Assembly (NCBI GenBank): GCA_964016985.1
Contig: OZ024831.1
Coordinates: 80,702,263-80,766,262, forward strand
DNA length: 64,000 bases
Source of the DNA: Anodontia alba
Taxonomy: Eukaryota > Mollusca > Bivalvia > Lucinida > Lucinidae
Reading direction: 5' to 3'
Shown here: in pieces, positions 10,931 to 23,624 of the stretch
Numbering within the stretch: the stretch's first letter is position 1
Layout of the letters: each line of letters starts with the position of its first letter
Translations under genes and position numbers: made by a program
Notes under the pieces: generated by a model
What the model was told of the DNA's origin: nothing
The model's input: only the letters and a program-made list of their open reading frames with translations
Database searches by the model: none

Positions 10931-11632
10931 GATATGACATATGAATGAGAATTATTACATACAATTGAATGAATTTGTGAATGATTTAGTAAAAAGAGCA
11001 CATTTGAATAATATAAAATAGTTTGATGGATCTATAGCAACAGTAGTTTAAATATCACTTTAAAAGTTAAATTTGATTTTATAAGTTAAGAAACATATAG
11101 ATTTTGGCATGGTGGGCTAGGGCGCCAGCACTGAGGCCAGCACCCGCACCCACATATCACAGAACTTTAAAAACTTTAAAAACCTATGGATAGCCCATAA
11201 AGCCATATGGCTTATTTCCAATGGGGTCCATTTTAACAGTTCCAAGATTTTGGTACGAGAGAAGCAGAATTTTATTGCATGAGAATTCCAATGTTAACAT
11301 CACTGAAGGGTGCTCTTAGTTATAAATATATCAGATACCAATAGCATTATAGTATCAATCGTCAGGCACACCAGAAGACCACGGATAAGAATCGGGGCCT
11401 TACATTTGACAGATTTAATGTGGGAGCGAATCATACACCGACCACACCGAGCCCCGCAATCCAGAGCAGTGTTCTCACGTGTTTGGAAAGGATCCCACCA
11501 ACGATCAAACCCAGCTCAGGGCAACGACACCCACACTGGCCGGTGGACAAATCCGCTCGGCATAAAGCTGGCAGTAGTCATCTGGTGCGCGCGACAGACA
11601 TGACAACAATATATCACAGATTCTGAATCATT
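10834..11632. other. Non-coding stretch with microsatellite
   Basis: CAACAACAAC followed by a long poly-A lies at 10885-10929. Overlapping open frames at 11310-11626 show no recognisable domain. Their odd His/Arg/Pro content suggests repeat-derived or chance frames. Confidence 0.35.
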
Positions 11633-12267
11633 TCAACATATGGGATAGAAAAAACATTGTGCAATCAATAAAAGAAAAAAAAAATCACCAATGTCAATTT
11701 CTTGATGATGCTCAATAAGGTCCTTTTTGAGGGATGCTTGGAACTCGTGAGGTTTCTCGAATTCTTTTAACCAGTCAGGAAGAGAATTCCAATCTGCAAT
11801 CCCTCTATAATAGAAGGTAGAATGTTCAACACTTCGACAATGATGAACTAAGAAGTTATAACGACTAGACCTTGTGTCATGCAGGTGCACAGCGTTCAAC
11901 CGAACAAAGTTCTCCTTCAAATATGTAGGACACAAGTTGTAGAAAATCTTATGCACATGATTCAGCCTCAGCTGTTTTACCCGAGTTTCAACGTTAAGCA
12001 AATTCAAATCGGCAAGAATATCAGCAGTAATCCTTGTTCTGTGTCCTAGAGAATTGAAAATCTAACTACTTTGTTTTGAGCAATTTGCAATTTTCTCTTC
12101 AATCCTTTGGTGAGGCCATCATACCAAGACGGACAAGAATAATCAAAGTGACATAAAATCAAGGCTAAACACAAGTTTTTTCTTGTACGTAAAGACAGAC
12201 TGTTACTGTGTCGATACATGAATTTAAGACGAGCATTTACTTTGGAAAGAATGTTATTGACCACCAA
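11633..12267 (-). pseudogene. C-terminal fragment of a non-LTR retrotransposon reverse transcriptase
   Basis: Two minus-strand frames follow each other: 12267-12046, then 12007-11633. The first has LSLRTRKNLCLALILCHFDY and then KLQIAQNKVVRF, the usual thumb-region pattern of Jockey/CR1/RTE-type reverse transcriptases. The second has the C-terminal WNSLP motif typical of the end of such ORFs. The two are separated by a frame break, and the polymerase and endonuclease domains are missing. It is a truncated, inactive copy. Confidence 0.7.
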
Positions 12268-12828
12268 TTCACCGTAATGTTTTCCAGTTTTTGTTTAACC
12301 TTGATTTAAATTGGTTCAAAGATTTCGAAAATACTACAACCTCGGGAACGATATTCTTCGGTGGGTGGGGAGGGGGGGGGGAGGGGGGAGGGGGGAGGGG
12401 AGCGGGGGTAACTTAGGGGTAATTTTGGTACGGGTGTGCGAGCTAGTATTTCAAAACCTATCCCATTCATATACCTGGCCTTTGAAAAAACGGACCCATT
12501 CATATACTTGATCATCCAAAACGTTGACCTATTCATATACTGCCCTTTGATTTTTTGTACCCCCGTTTTTTGCTGGTTGTTGGACATATATCACAGTCAA
12601 TTCATGTAATACCAAGAGGATAAGCAGCCTCGAAAAATCTCTGAGCGAAAAATATGTGCATATACCAGGATGTCAGAAAAACGGGGCCTTTCACATAGTA
12701 ATCCAGAAAAATCGGGTCATTCATATGGTTTTTGTTGAAAAAAGGGGCGGGGGGGGGGGGGGCAGCGCTGAAAAAGGGGGCCATTCGGCACGCACATCCG
12801 TACTATGCCATATACAGGAAGTTACCCC

Positions 12829-12859
<31 letters not shown>

Positions 12860-13470
12860 ACACACACCCGAGACGATATTCCACTGGTTAATAACTCTTT
12901 CCACTGGTTAATAACTCTTTGTGAGAAGTTAAATCACCTTATGCATTATAAGTTATGTCTAACATAAAGTTTTTTTTTTTTTCATATATAAAGTAAAAAT
13001 AAATCACATCGACTGAGTTCTTGTTGTTCAATCCATTTGTCGCACGTGCGGGGAAGGCTCAGATCGACCGTTGCGCAAGTACCCATAGTGCCTGCCTATA
13101 CTACTTGCGCAGCCGCATAGTCTGATACAGATTATTCAATGTCCAACAGTGCCGGTCCTTCTATATATCTATCTTCATCATACTGAAGCACCCTCTTTGA
13201 TTTCGAGCATTATGTACAGTTGCGCTCTCAGTGTAAGAATAAACGTTAGATTTAGAAGGGGATAAAAACGTGAATTTAAAAAGTGCAAAAGTGTGACACG
13301 ATGAAAAAAAGAAAAAAAAAAGAAAGAAAGTTAGCAGAATAAGTGGTTAAAAACAGGTTTAAACAGTATTTGGCGCTTATGATGATTGGTACAAGCTCAC
13401 CCTGACTCTTTCCTTGAAAGAGCTATATTAGGGTTTCTCAATTCCTGTATCTTGCAAAAAGAAACAACAA

Positions 13471-13504
<34 letters not shown>

Positions 13505-14217
13505 GTAACCCAAGAGTCGGAAAGATATAGTTTTTGTATACATAAAGCTTGGATATTGGTTCATACTAAACCGCTGTATAACAATGCGGAACTAGTGCAT
13601 TTTGGAGAAACGCATGGATTTTGCATGACGTTTAGTTTTGCCAAACAATTATGTTCTGTTAAGCGTACAGTACATATATATTTGATAACTCGCGATAAAT
13701 TAAGATGTACAGTTGATGTTTGAATATAAATTAGCACTGATTATTTAGAATGCAAAACTGCGTGTATTTTATGGAATTTTGATGAATATTTTAGTTTGCA
13801 GAAATTACGTCAGCTATTATGTTTGGTCTTCATACATTCTTACCCAGTATAGTTCGTCAACAAAGTTTTTGAAATTATGGACATTAAGAAATGCGCGGCG
13901 ATGCCCCCACAACATGCATGTTTCCCCTCAACATGCATGTTTAAGACTTTCGTAAGTAGGTACAATACAGTGTTCTATACGAATATTTTTATTAAAAATC
14001 CATGAGCACGAACGCCTGAAAAATATTTAGTAAAATTTAAAATGTGCCATTCAAAATGGTGTCATAAAATTTGAAATCAAACGTTTCCTTACAGGTTTAT
14101 TGTAGCGGCCATATTGGACGAAATCAACATTTTTTGGTGTTAATCCATTTCTGTATACCTTCTAATAAAGGCTACAGAAAACGGTAGAAGGTTTATTTGA
14201 AACACAGTTTGCATGCG

Positions 14218-14259
<42 letters not shown>

Positions 14260-14284
14260 ACTCCAGACAGGAAAACGGGACACT
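12268..14284. other. Low-complexity and non-coding stretch
   Basis: Contains a G-rich block (12360-12407, potential G-quadruplex on plus strand), a ~31-bp motif CCCATTCATATACYTG repeated at 12463-12545 and again near 12690, and poly-G at 12748-12762. It also contains poly-C followed by CA repeats at 12825-12868, and poly-A at 13472-13503 and 14223-14257. TTCCACTGGTTAATAACTCTT is directly repeated at 12880-12920. No gene was seen. Confidence 0.6.
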
Positions 14285-17200
14285 CTCCCTAAAGTGGGGA
14301 AAAAAAGACTTGGTGGTGTAGTTTATAGGTCCCAAACTCATCGGCTGATAATGATGAGAAACTTTTTAATTGCATTCAAGAACTGAGTCATAGAGATCTT
14401 GTCATCAGGGGGACTTTAACTATCCAAATATCAACTGGGAATGTCTTCATGCTACCAGTGATTGTTCAGGATTTCTAGATCTAGTCATGGACAATTTCTT
14501 ACATCAACATGTTCATTTTCCTACAAGGGAAGATAATATGTTGTACATACTCCTTACATCCCAGCAAACATGTATATATGGGACCCATATGGGCAGAATC
14601 TGGGCATTTATCCCATTCGGGTCCTGCATGGGCCCCATATAGGCTTTTTTGCCCATATAAGACCTATATAGGTCCCATATTGGTAAACTTTGACCAGCAA
14701 ACACGTATATATGGGAACCATATGGGCAGATTCGGGGCATTTATCCCATTTGGGTCCTACTTGGGCCCCATATAGGCTTTTTTGCCCATATAAGACCCTT
14801 ATAGGTCCCATATTGGTAAAATTTGATAACTATAAAAATACACTCTAATATATGGGACCCCCGAGATAAAATTGAAATAATCCTGGAAAAGTGATATTTT
14901 CTAGATACATAATTGGGGCTCAAATGGCTCCCATGTGATACAGATATTGGACCTCTATGGTTCCAATGTTGACCTCCCATTACTGTATGGGACCCATATG
15001 GGTTCAATATGGGTATTAAGGGGAACAACTTTACCACTATTTAAACATAATATAAAAAAATAGTAAATTTCCTGATATAAATGCAAATAATAATGATAAT
15101 AATAAAATAAAAATAATAGTTTGTTCATTACAAAATGAAAGTATCTATTAAATTTATCTTAACTATTTTCCAGACATGGACGTCGATTCATGGTCATATT
15201 TTTATTTTAACTCGTATGTCCCTATTATTTTTAAAATTGAGAGGTATATATAAATACGCATGATGCCAACATTTCCAACTATTAAAAAAGACGCCTATAT
15301 CTTTAAGGCAATAACTTGCACACGTACATAGGTCTCTATCGGTTGGGACCTTACCAGTCCATCAAATGGGCTGGGACTGGGGACATGATCATTTGTGTAA
15401 AAATGTGTAAAAATTGTTTTTTTCTGGAAGATAAATGTGGGTTGATTTTTTCCCATACTGGACCCATATAGTTCCCACATGGCTTTGCCCATGTGGGTCC
15501 AACATGGAACCCTGTTGCAAATCCCTCATGAGTCCCTTATGGGTTGCCCATGTAGGACCCATATAAATACCCATTTAGGGCCAATATGGGTCCTATATTT
15601 TTTGCTTGCTGGGATCTACCCCAAATAGTTAATTGTATAGACTGTCATGGCAAACTTGGTAGTAGTGATCATGTTCTTATTCTTGCGAACTTAAATTTAA
15701 GCACTGTTGTCCCTGATAATCCTCAAGAAGTACAAGATTAGAAAAAGGCTGAAATAAAGGAATGCCTAAATGTGAACTGGAAGGTCAAATTTGAAGGCAA
15801 GGCTACTTATTCAAGTTGCGACGAGTTTAAGAAATTAATTGAAGTTAGTGTTAAGAATAACGTACCAATGAAAAAAAAGGGGAATTAAATCTGATAAAAA
15901 AGTATGGATAACAAGAGAAATTATTCGTCAAAATAGAAAGAAAAACACCTGTACAGGAATTACAGACTAACAAGGGAACCCTTCCTCTTAGTGTCTGGGT
16001 AGGGCTGCGGCTTGTGATTGCGGCACTCCCTGGACTTTGCTCTTACCTATTTTACAATAGATATAAAGTTGTAGAATCTCATGTCAGGGAACTTATTCTT
16101 GATTCTGTGCGTCGTTTTGAACAGAAACTAGGGGAAAATATAAAGCATGATCCTAAATCTTTCTACAAATATGTAAAGAGCAAACAACAAGTTAAAGAGA
16201 GTATTGGCTCTTTAAAAGGACAAAACGGTGAAGTAAGTCCTGATTCAAACTTTATGACTGAAGAGCTGAATAATTTCTTTACCTCGTCTTTTACCCGTGA
16301 AAATGATAAAACATTAAAGACTGCAATGTAAAATTTGAAGGAAACACTGAGGAGAAACTCACTGACATTATTATCATACCTGACCTTGTGAAGAAACATT
16401 TGATAAAGTTAAAAGAGTAATATCACCTGGACCTGATACTTTAGGATAGGCTTTTCTACTGGACACCTGTGATTTTATTGCAGAACCACTAAGCATTATT
16501 TTCAATCTCAGCCTTAAGATGAAACAAGTACCTAATGACTGGAAATTATGCAAACGCCACTCCAGTATTCAAGAAGGGAGATAAATCTGACCCTGGTAAT
16601 TATCGTCCAATTAGTCTTACATCACAAGCTTGCAGAGTTCTTGAATCTGTTATACGTGATAGTATTGTGAATCATTTGACTAACCGTACATTATTATTAC
16701 GATCTCAGCATGGTTTTACTAAAGGGAAATCTTGTTTAACTAATTTATTACAATTTCTTGAAGATGTTACTAAAGCAAGAGATGAGCGCAAGCCTATGGA
16801 TGTGATTTATCTTGATTTTAGCAAGGCCTTTGATAAGGTCCCTCACCAGAGGCTTTTGTATAAAATTGAGGCTCATGGAATTGGTGGAGACATGGCAACG
16901 TGGATTTCTGAACGGTTGCATAATCGCAAGCAAAGGGTTGTACTAAATGGGGAATATTCTAGATTGCAGTACATTTTATCAAGTGTGCCCAGGGCTCTGT
17001 TCTGGGACCAACACTTTTTCTCATATTTGTGAATGACATTGATACACTTATATTTAATCACATTCAAAAGTTTGCTGATGATTGTGAGGTGTATCGTTCA
17101 GTTCCTTCAGCAACAGATATAGCAACATTGCAGCCAGATACCAACAATTTATGTCAATGGTCCATGGACTGGCAAATTGTATTTAATGTGAAGAAATGCA

Positions 17201-17905
17201 AAGTGCTTCATTTAGGTCATAACAATGTGCATCATACTTATTCTATGAATGGAGAAGTCTTACAGTCTGTTACAGAAGAAACTGATTTAGGTGTAATTAT
17301 CTCAAATGATTTGAAACCCTTAAAACAATGTGTTAGTTCAGTTAAGAAGGCCAATATGACATTAGGAATGATTAAAGACATACAATATCTAGAGATAAAA
17401 TCACCATGATGAGATTGTACAAAGGCCTTGTGAGACCTAAACTAGAATATTGTATACAAGCATGGAATCTGTCATTAATTAAAGATATTGAGCTTCTGGA
17501 GCAAGTTCAGCGCCGAGCTACAAAACTTATAATCTGAAATCTCTCATTTACCGTATCACAAAAGATTAAAGCGCTGAAATCTCACCACATTGGAATTACG
17601 ACGACATCGAGGTGACCTTATTGAAACCTTTAAAATACTCATAGGTATAGAAGGCAGTCCCATCAACAGTCTTTTCTCTTTAAATTCAGCTATAACCAGA
17701 GGAAATTCTCTGAAGCTTAATAAACCTCGTCCGAGATTAAACATCAGACAGAGCTTCTTCACTCAACGAGTATTTAACCCTTGGAAGCGCCTTCTTGAGA
17801 ATGTAATCTCACCTGATACAGTAAACAGATTCAAGAATGCCATTGACAGACATCTACAGGATTTACATGGGGTTTCTATGACTCGGTCGCTTAACCCCTA
17901 GGCTG
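14285..17905 (+). mobile_element. CR1-like non-LTR retrotransposon, broken
   Basis: Pieces in order match an endonuclease plus reverse transcriptase polyprotein. 14290-14550 reads GDFN-like sequence (here GGLNYPNINWE) and FLDLVMDNFLHQHV. 15625-15760 resumes with GKLGSSDHVLI, the endonuclease SDH motif. 16060-16330 is the linker. 16560-17030 has YRPISLTSQACRVLE, HGFTKGKSCLTNLL and the catalytic VIYLDFSKAFDKVPH. 17060-17100 has the FADDCEVY catalytic loop. 17400-17540 has LEYCIQAWN and LEQVQRRATKL, and the C terminus runs to about 17901. It is interrupted by at least four frame breaks, a 1-kb nested element (about 14560-15612) and a small inserted repeat (about 15968-16050). The CR1/L2 type is inferred from the RRATKL and GNYRPISLTS wording. 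Confidence 0.85.
14562..15612. mobile_element. CCATATGGGAC-rich element nested in the CR1-like endonuclease
   Basis: Begins CCCAGCAAACATGTATATATGGGACC and ends GGTCCTATATTTTTTGCTTGCTGGG, so the ends are inverted repeats (CCCAGCAA / TTGCTGGG). It is filled with variants of CCCATATRGG and GGACCCATATGGG in both directions. About 14570-14690 and 14695-14815 are a direct duplication of ~120 bp. It separates EDNML from the rest of the endonuclease domain (SDH motif at 15660), which proves it inserted after the retrotransposon. No transposase is seen. Confidence 0.75.
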
Positions 17906-18699
17906 CACGTATAGAGTGTGGCCGCAGGTATAAAGGTATAAATGCAGAAAACAACCGGAGTTTCACTAATGACGTCATGTTTGCACATGTGCAAGAGAAA
18001 ATAAACAATATGCTTTCTGTTTCGAGCAGTTTTCTTTCCTTTTTTCATGATTTCAGTGAATTGAATACTCTGTAAGTTTTTGTATATTTAGAATTTGTAA
18101 AGTATCAAATGGGCCTCCACAGAAACGTGCAAGTTTTCGCGAAATGTTATGTTTGCATATCTGCTATACAGTTGTTTTATATACAGATATGTCCAGTCTT
18201 TCATCCTATATCGAAATAAATCGTATATCTTTCCGATGCTAGGGTTAGCAAAAATTAAGTGCTGGAGTCCGTACTATTAGGATCATTGATAAGGACGATC
18301 TGAGGTCCAGCGTATCCCAGGGTACAATGGTTGCTGGATAGTAAGATTGCTGATAGTAGCACAGGTGTCGTAACAGGAGGATGGTCTTCTTAATTTGTTC
18401 ATACTGTTCAAATGTGTATCATTGTGTAACACCCATGAAATAAAAGTGACATGCGCACAAGGTAAATAGAACACCTTGTTTTTATAGGTACTATACCGTT
18501 TTTTTTTCTGAAATAAATCATAGATTTGAAGATGTGCGTAGCATTTCAGAAACAGACTTTACGAAATACAAGCTCTCAGGATGTACAAAATGCAGATGTT
18601 ATTCTCCTTTAAGAAAAAAGCATAGAAAGTTAACAACAATTCATAGTAATAAGGTACTTACTAAGAGTAATGAAACCTAGAAGATGAAGGTTCAAGCAA
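17906..18699. other. Non-coding stretch
   Basis: No gene seen between the retrotransposon and the next MITE. Confidence 0.3.
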
Positions 18700-19092
18700 G
18701 GCCAAACAAAAAATGTGTGTGTTTAAAGTAACCCTACCCTATCTAATTCTCCTGGTGAAACCTAACGTTTTTTCATGTTTTTTTCTCTTAAAAAACATAA
18801 ATAAATAAATAAATAATAGGTGTTACTATGATAAAAATATTTGTACTACCATGTTTATGCTACAAAATTGGACAAGTAGGTTTGAGCAAGCAGTGTATCA
18901 TGGGTCTACACTGTTTGTCATTCTATCAGTATTTTTAGACACATTAAAGGCTAGTCAAACAGACTTGCTAAAATGTTATGTGAAATATTGTGCCCATATT
19001 TGGTAATTATGGTGTAATTCTATAAAAAATCCCTACCTATTTATTTTTCTTACATGTTACCCTAATCACACATATTTTCTTTTTACTTGGCC
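18700..19092. mobile_element. MITE with GGCCAAAYAAAAAA..GTTTARRGTAAC termini, copy 2
   Basis: The ends GGCCAAACAAAAAATGTGTG and GTTACCCTAATCACACATAT...ACTTGGCC pair as inverted repeats. The inside is the reverse complement of copy 1 at 8703-9115. It includes the half-decayed palindromic core near 18890-18922 and the phrase CCTACCTA next to the right end. Confidence 0.8.
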
Positions 19093-19477
19093 TAAGTAGT
19101 TATATAACAAAACTCTGTATTGATTATAGTTTGGATATGGAATATGGGGATCCGTCTGACTTCAATGACTGGAAGCAAATCAGTGTAGAACTATGACGCG
19201 ACTGCTAGTCCACTTCTTTTGTTTTTCTATAGCAAATCTACAGCAAATATTAGCTAGTACATCAATGCAATTCAGTCAGTGAAACATGAAAATGTTACGA
19301 CTTGTGGATACCTGGTACAGCTGTAGGGAAAATAGACCGGTAAGAACAAGAAAAGAAAAGCAGCCAAACATTAAGTGTTCATAATTTGAAATGAGTATAT
19401 TGCTCTTTTAATATAAAAGCCGTCTCGAGAAACACCTACAATTGGTTGTTACAGATGTTTGTTGTTGAGCGGTCAAA

Positions 19478-19487
19478 TATATATAAA
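19478..19487 (+). promoter_or_regulatory. TATA-like box ahead of the kinase gene
   Basis: TATATATAAA stands 119-128 bases before the start codon at 19606, a plausible core-promoter position for a start site near 19510. The AT-rich background makes chance occurrence possible. Confidence 0.3.
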
Positions 19488-19605
19488 CATACAACAGGTT
19501 TTAACAAGTATAGTTACATTTCTGTGTAACAGGTACCCATGGAAAGCCAGAAAAGTAGGTATTTTCTGGAGGTTGTTATTGTCGACAGGAGGGCACTATT
19601 AAAGA

Positions 19606-19668
19606 ATGTTCCACTGCATTTGTTTCTGTATTGCCGGAGTCTTTTTAAATATCTTCATTACAGCTTGT
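19606..19668 (+). CDS. Exon 1 of the kinase gene: signal-peptide-like N terminus
   Basis: ATG with A at -3 and an in-frame TAA two codons upstream, followed by 21 codons and a perfect GTAAGTAC donor in phase 0. The residues (MFHCICFCIAGVFLN...) are almost wholly hydrophobic and end in ITAC, which fits a cleavable signal peptide. Exon 2, 8.6 kb further on, also starts in phase 0 and continues with polar residues, as expected just after cleavage. A hAT-like MITE begins immediately after the donor. If the signal works, the kinase would enter the secretory pathway. No membrane segment follows. The exon assignment rests on phase, splice sites and composition only. Confidence 0.6.
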
Positions 19669-19676
19669 GTAAGTAC

Positions 19677-20120
19677 TAAGGCTGGCACGATTAATCGGAT
19701 AATCGATTAATTAACGATAAATTCCACAAAAAATAATTATCATTACTGATTTGCCAATAATCGATCATGTGATTTCTGTGTTTGTTACTTTACCGTATTT
19801 TACCTTTAGTATTCAGACACCTAAACTCCTTACCATACATAATCTAAACTTTGAACAAGTACAATTTACTACCCATTGTTGTATCTAAGAATAACTGGAT
19901 GGGCAAACAGTGTAGACCCTGATGAGACGCCGCATTTGCGGCCTCATCAGGGTCTACACTGTTTGCTCAGACCTGGCTGACCGAATATATGCAACAAAGT
20001 ATAACATATGGTGACAGGTAAAATTATGACCAAATCTTCATTGATAACTAATCGATTATTGATTACAGTGGCATGACTGATAATCGATTATCTTTTCAGC
20101 TCCGATTAGCCAGCCTTAGA
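19677..20120. mobile_element. hAT-like MITE inserted at a splice donor
   Basis: Starts TAAGGCTGGCACGATTAATCGG and ends CTCCGATTAGCCAGCCTTA: terminal inverted repeats with ATCGATTA-rich subterminal sequence. The left flank is GTAAGTAC (19669-19676), which is the exon 1 donor. The right flank CTAAGTAC (20121-20128) matches seven of its eight bases, consistent with an 8-bp target duplication. The middle (19903-19976) carries a perfect-looking GCAAACAGTGTAGACCC palindromic core. Confidence 0.75.
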
Positions 20121-20634
20121 CTAAGTACTGTGTATATAGCGGGCGTTTTAAGAACGTTTCCCCGTTTTTCATTAATACGAGTTAATATTTTCTGGTCCTT
20201 CGTGATTATTGAGCCCAGCCCGATTATTGAGACAAGCGGCCACAAGCAAAATCGTATCTTATCCCTTTGCAAGATGTCAATCTGCGCATCAAAATGGTTA
20301 TTCCTGCTAGCCACTAAAATAGTTTCTAAGTGGGAAGTCCCACCGAATTATTCCGTAAACAGATTCCGTAAACCCTGTGAAGAGTCTAGTGGGACTGCTC
20401 AGATGCACCCGGAGGACGGTACATAATTCTGGACTGTTCGCGTTTCTAGCAAAAGTTAACTTTTCCATTGCTCCTGTATAACAGAGAAAAAAAAATAGGG
20501 TCACTTATGAGGAACTAGCTATGGTATTGTACAGGAATCTTTACGCTTAGGTATTTCGATTATTTGTGTGGGTATGTTCACTGCTATCCTTTTAGAATCT
20601 ATTGCTATACTGGAAATTAATTATTAGTGAATGA

Positions 20635-20639
<5 letters not shown>

Positions 20640-20709
<70 letters not shown>
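20640..20709. repeat. (CA)n microsatellite
   Basis: About 35 CA units followed by a short CT-rich tail. Confidence 0.98.
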
Positions 20710-20711
<2 letters not shown>

Positions 20712-21309
20712 TCTCTCTGTCTCTCATATTGTTAGTATATATTTTTTAAATCGTTAATGTCTCATGTAATATGCGAGTAGAAAAATATTGTATTGTAAAA
20801 CAAGAACATCTTAATATCAGCAGACATTTTTTTAAAATATTTTCGGAAGAAATATTTTATGTGAACCATCACCTACTCAGAGCTGAAAATATTCCAGTCG
20901 GACAACCCAGTTGAAATGATGACACTGGTTGCGAGAAACTCATTCACGAAATAAAGACTCAGATCAGCCTGGGCGTCCACCTCATGGTAGCACTAGCTAT
21001 ACAATTCTCGTTCGTACGTTTAGCTTAGACACCTATACTCTGTTCCAGTCAAATATTTCCAGGCACATAACCACTTCCCAGATTTCTGAATACAAGATAT
21101 CATCTGTCATAAAATTACAGCTATATACCGCAATTACCCCAAATGTTTGGCTTGAGCAAACAATGTGGACCCAGACCAGACCTCACATTCTCTGATCTGA
21201 GTTTACACTATTTGTCGCTTTTTCCAGAATTTTGAAAAGCATTAACATGTAGAAAAAACGGACGTTAAATTTTTAGGACAAGTATTGTAAGGAGTTTTAC
21301 ATTGTCTGA
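20710..21309. other. Intronic stretch, no gene seen
   Basis: Contains a decayed GAGCAAACAATGTGGACCC core at about 21152-21218. Otherwise featureless. Confidence 0.4.
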
Positions 21310-22566
21310 ATATTATAGGGATCAAACATGGTTTTACATGCATTAACATTCGCAAGGGAACTGGCGAATGTTAATGCATTGAAAAAACATGTTCGATCGC
21401 TATTATTGCATAAAAACTGAACACATTTGCTACATTTCGCGTTATTTCTTGCGCTATTTGTTTCGCCTTTTCACCGATGTCTCGCAAACGCAGTTTCCAC
21501 GGACTATGCTCGTTCTAGGGCCTGGCAGTACACATCTCGTAACGGCAGCAAATCTGTGGCCCCGGTACGAGTATATTGAAAGTTGCATAGCCGTGAATTA
21601 ACAGCGCGCGTGAATTGCCTTGTTAATACACGGCTTTTCGCCGGTTAATGCACGGCTGTTAGTAACGTGCGACACTGCTTTGTATGCATTAATATAGGGA
21701 TCCAACATGGTTTTTCATGCATTAACATTCGTCAGGTCCCGAGGGAGGTGTTGAAAACCGAGGCCGGAGGCCGCGGATTTCAACACCTCCCAAGGGAACT
21801 GGCGAATGTTAATGCATTGAAAAACCATGTTCGGTCGATATTATTGCATAAAAACTGAAAACATTTACTACATTTAGCGTTATTTCTTGCACTATTTTGT
21901 TTCGCCTTTTCACCGATGTCTCGCGAACGCAATTTCCACGGATTATGCTCGTTCTAGGGCCGGGCAGTACACATCTCGTAACGGCAGCAAATCTGTTGCA
22001 CCGGTACGATCATACTGAAAGTTGCAGCCGTGCAATAACAGCGCGTGAATTGCCTTGTTAATACACGGCGTTTCGCCGTTTAATGCACGGCTGTTAGTAA
22101 CGTGCGATACTGCTTTTTATGCAATAATATTGGGATCAAACTTGGTTTTTTATGCATTAACATTCGCCATGTCCCGAGGGAGGTGTTGAAAACCGAGGCC
22201 GTAGGCCACGGTTTTCAATACCTCCCTAGGGACCTGGCGAATGTTAATGCAGTGAAAAATCATGTTCGATCGCTATTATTGCATAAAAACTGAAAACATA
22301 TGCTACATTTCGCGTTATTTCTTGCACTATTTTGTTTCGCCTTTTCACCGATGTTTCGCGAACGCAAATTCCACGGACTATGCTCGTTCTAGGGCCGGGC
22401 AGTACACATCTCGTAACGGCAGCGAATCTGTGGCCCCCGTACGATCATACTGAAAGTTGCATAGCCGTGCATTAACAGCGCTTGAATTGCCTTGTTAATA
22501 CACAGCTTTTCGCCGGTGAATGCACGGCTGTTAATAACGTACGACACTGCTTTTTATGCAATAATT
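21310..22566. repeat. Three tandem copies of a ~430-bp unit with internal hairpin
   Basis: Units begin near 21310, 21690 and 22120 with GGGATCNAACATGGTTTTTCATGCATTAACATTCGC. Each is followed by an inverted copy, GCGAATGTTAATGCATTGAAAAA. In units 2 and 3 the hairpin also holds GAGGGAGGTGTTGAAAACCGAGGCC and its partner, which unit 1 lacks. The rest (TTATTTCTTGC...TTTCACCGATG...GTTCTAGGGCC) is unique to the family. It lies within intron 1 of the kinase gene. Short frames repeated in each unit are not called. Confidence 0.85.
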
Positions 22567-23593
22567 AGGGTTAATACGGTAGGGAGTGTCCAGCCCACTT
22601 CACCCCAGCACCACTATGTACGGGGCGTCTGTCTGTCTGCGTAGTCTGGTAAGAATCTTCGCCATAAATTCTACAAAGCTCCTATATGGTGTATTTGACG
22701 TAAATCTACAAATAACGTTTCGACAATGCATTTCCTTGACGTTGATGACGTTTCTTCCTTGGTTACGTAACGTTGTTGCCAAGGTTCGGTCTTCAGTCAA
22801 TCTGCATTTATCTGCAAGAGAAAGACGCGCAATATTTGCTCAGACTACAATTTCCAGTTTTGTTCGATTTACAAATGAGCAATGCCGGGAAAAGTGTTTA
22901 AGAAGATGAAACAAAAATACAAATTTTCACACCAGAAAAAGGTAAATTTTTAATATTTTGTTAAATAACTTAACGGAGTTATCATTTATGAGGGTCTGGA
23001 TAGGGGTACAAAAATCGCTAATCATTAAAATTTTAGCCCTTTATTCAGTAATAGATAAAGCTATTTCGAAAAAAAAAAAAAAAAAAAAAAAATCAATATA
23101 TTTTTTTTTTAGGCTTAATCATTAAATTCTTCATCACAAAAATCAGAAGTCGCTAAAATTTTAGGCCAAAAATCAGAAGTCAATAAAAAATAAGGCCATT
23201 AGTCAGTAGTCAATAAACCCCATTCAGACCCTCATTTATATAATACTGATATTATGTTGAATATTATATTTGATGCGCAACGATTGAGAAAAGGGCCCTT
23301 ATGTAATTTGCGGACGACGCAGCCACAGATCAGCCTGCGCATTCTCGAACAGAGAATGTTCTAATCAGATTGCACGGATCAGCATGCTGATTTGGGTCTT
23401 CGATGTTAGCTACTGGCATAAGAAACATTTTCGCACGTTGCAGATCATTTATCCATCATATATAAAAAGTAAAAGAAAATAATAAAAAAAAAAATACCCG
23501 AACCGTTTAATTGACTAATCGGGGTGTAAAATCTGGACAGTTTGACTGACTTATCGGGGTGTTAGCAGCAAAAACCAGAGGTAGAAGAAGAAG

Positions 23594-23624
<31 letters not shown>

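Noticed and set aside
11310..11626. Overlapping open frames with His/Arg/Pro-rich products
   Set aside because: Two frames of the same stretch are open, which suggests compositional bias rather than a gene; no motif was found on either strand.
21310..22566. CRISPR-like array (regular repeats with hairpins)
   Set aside because: Only three units of ~430 bp without variable spacers, in a eukaryotic context.
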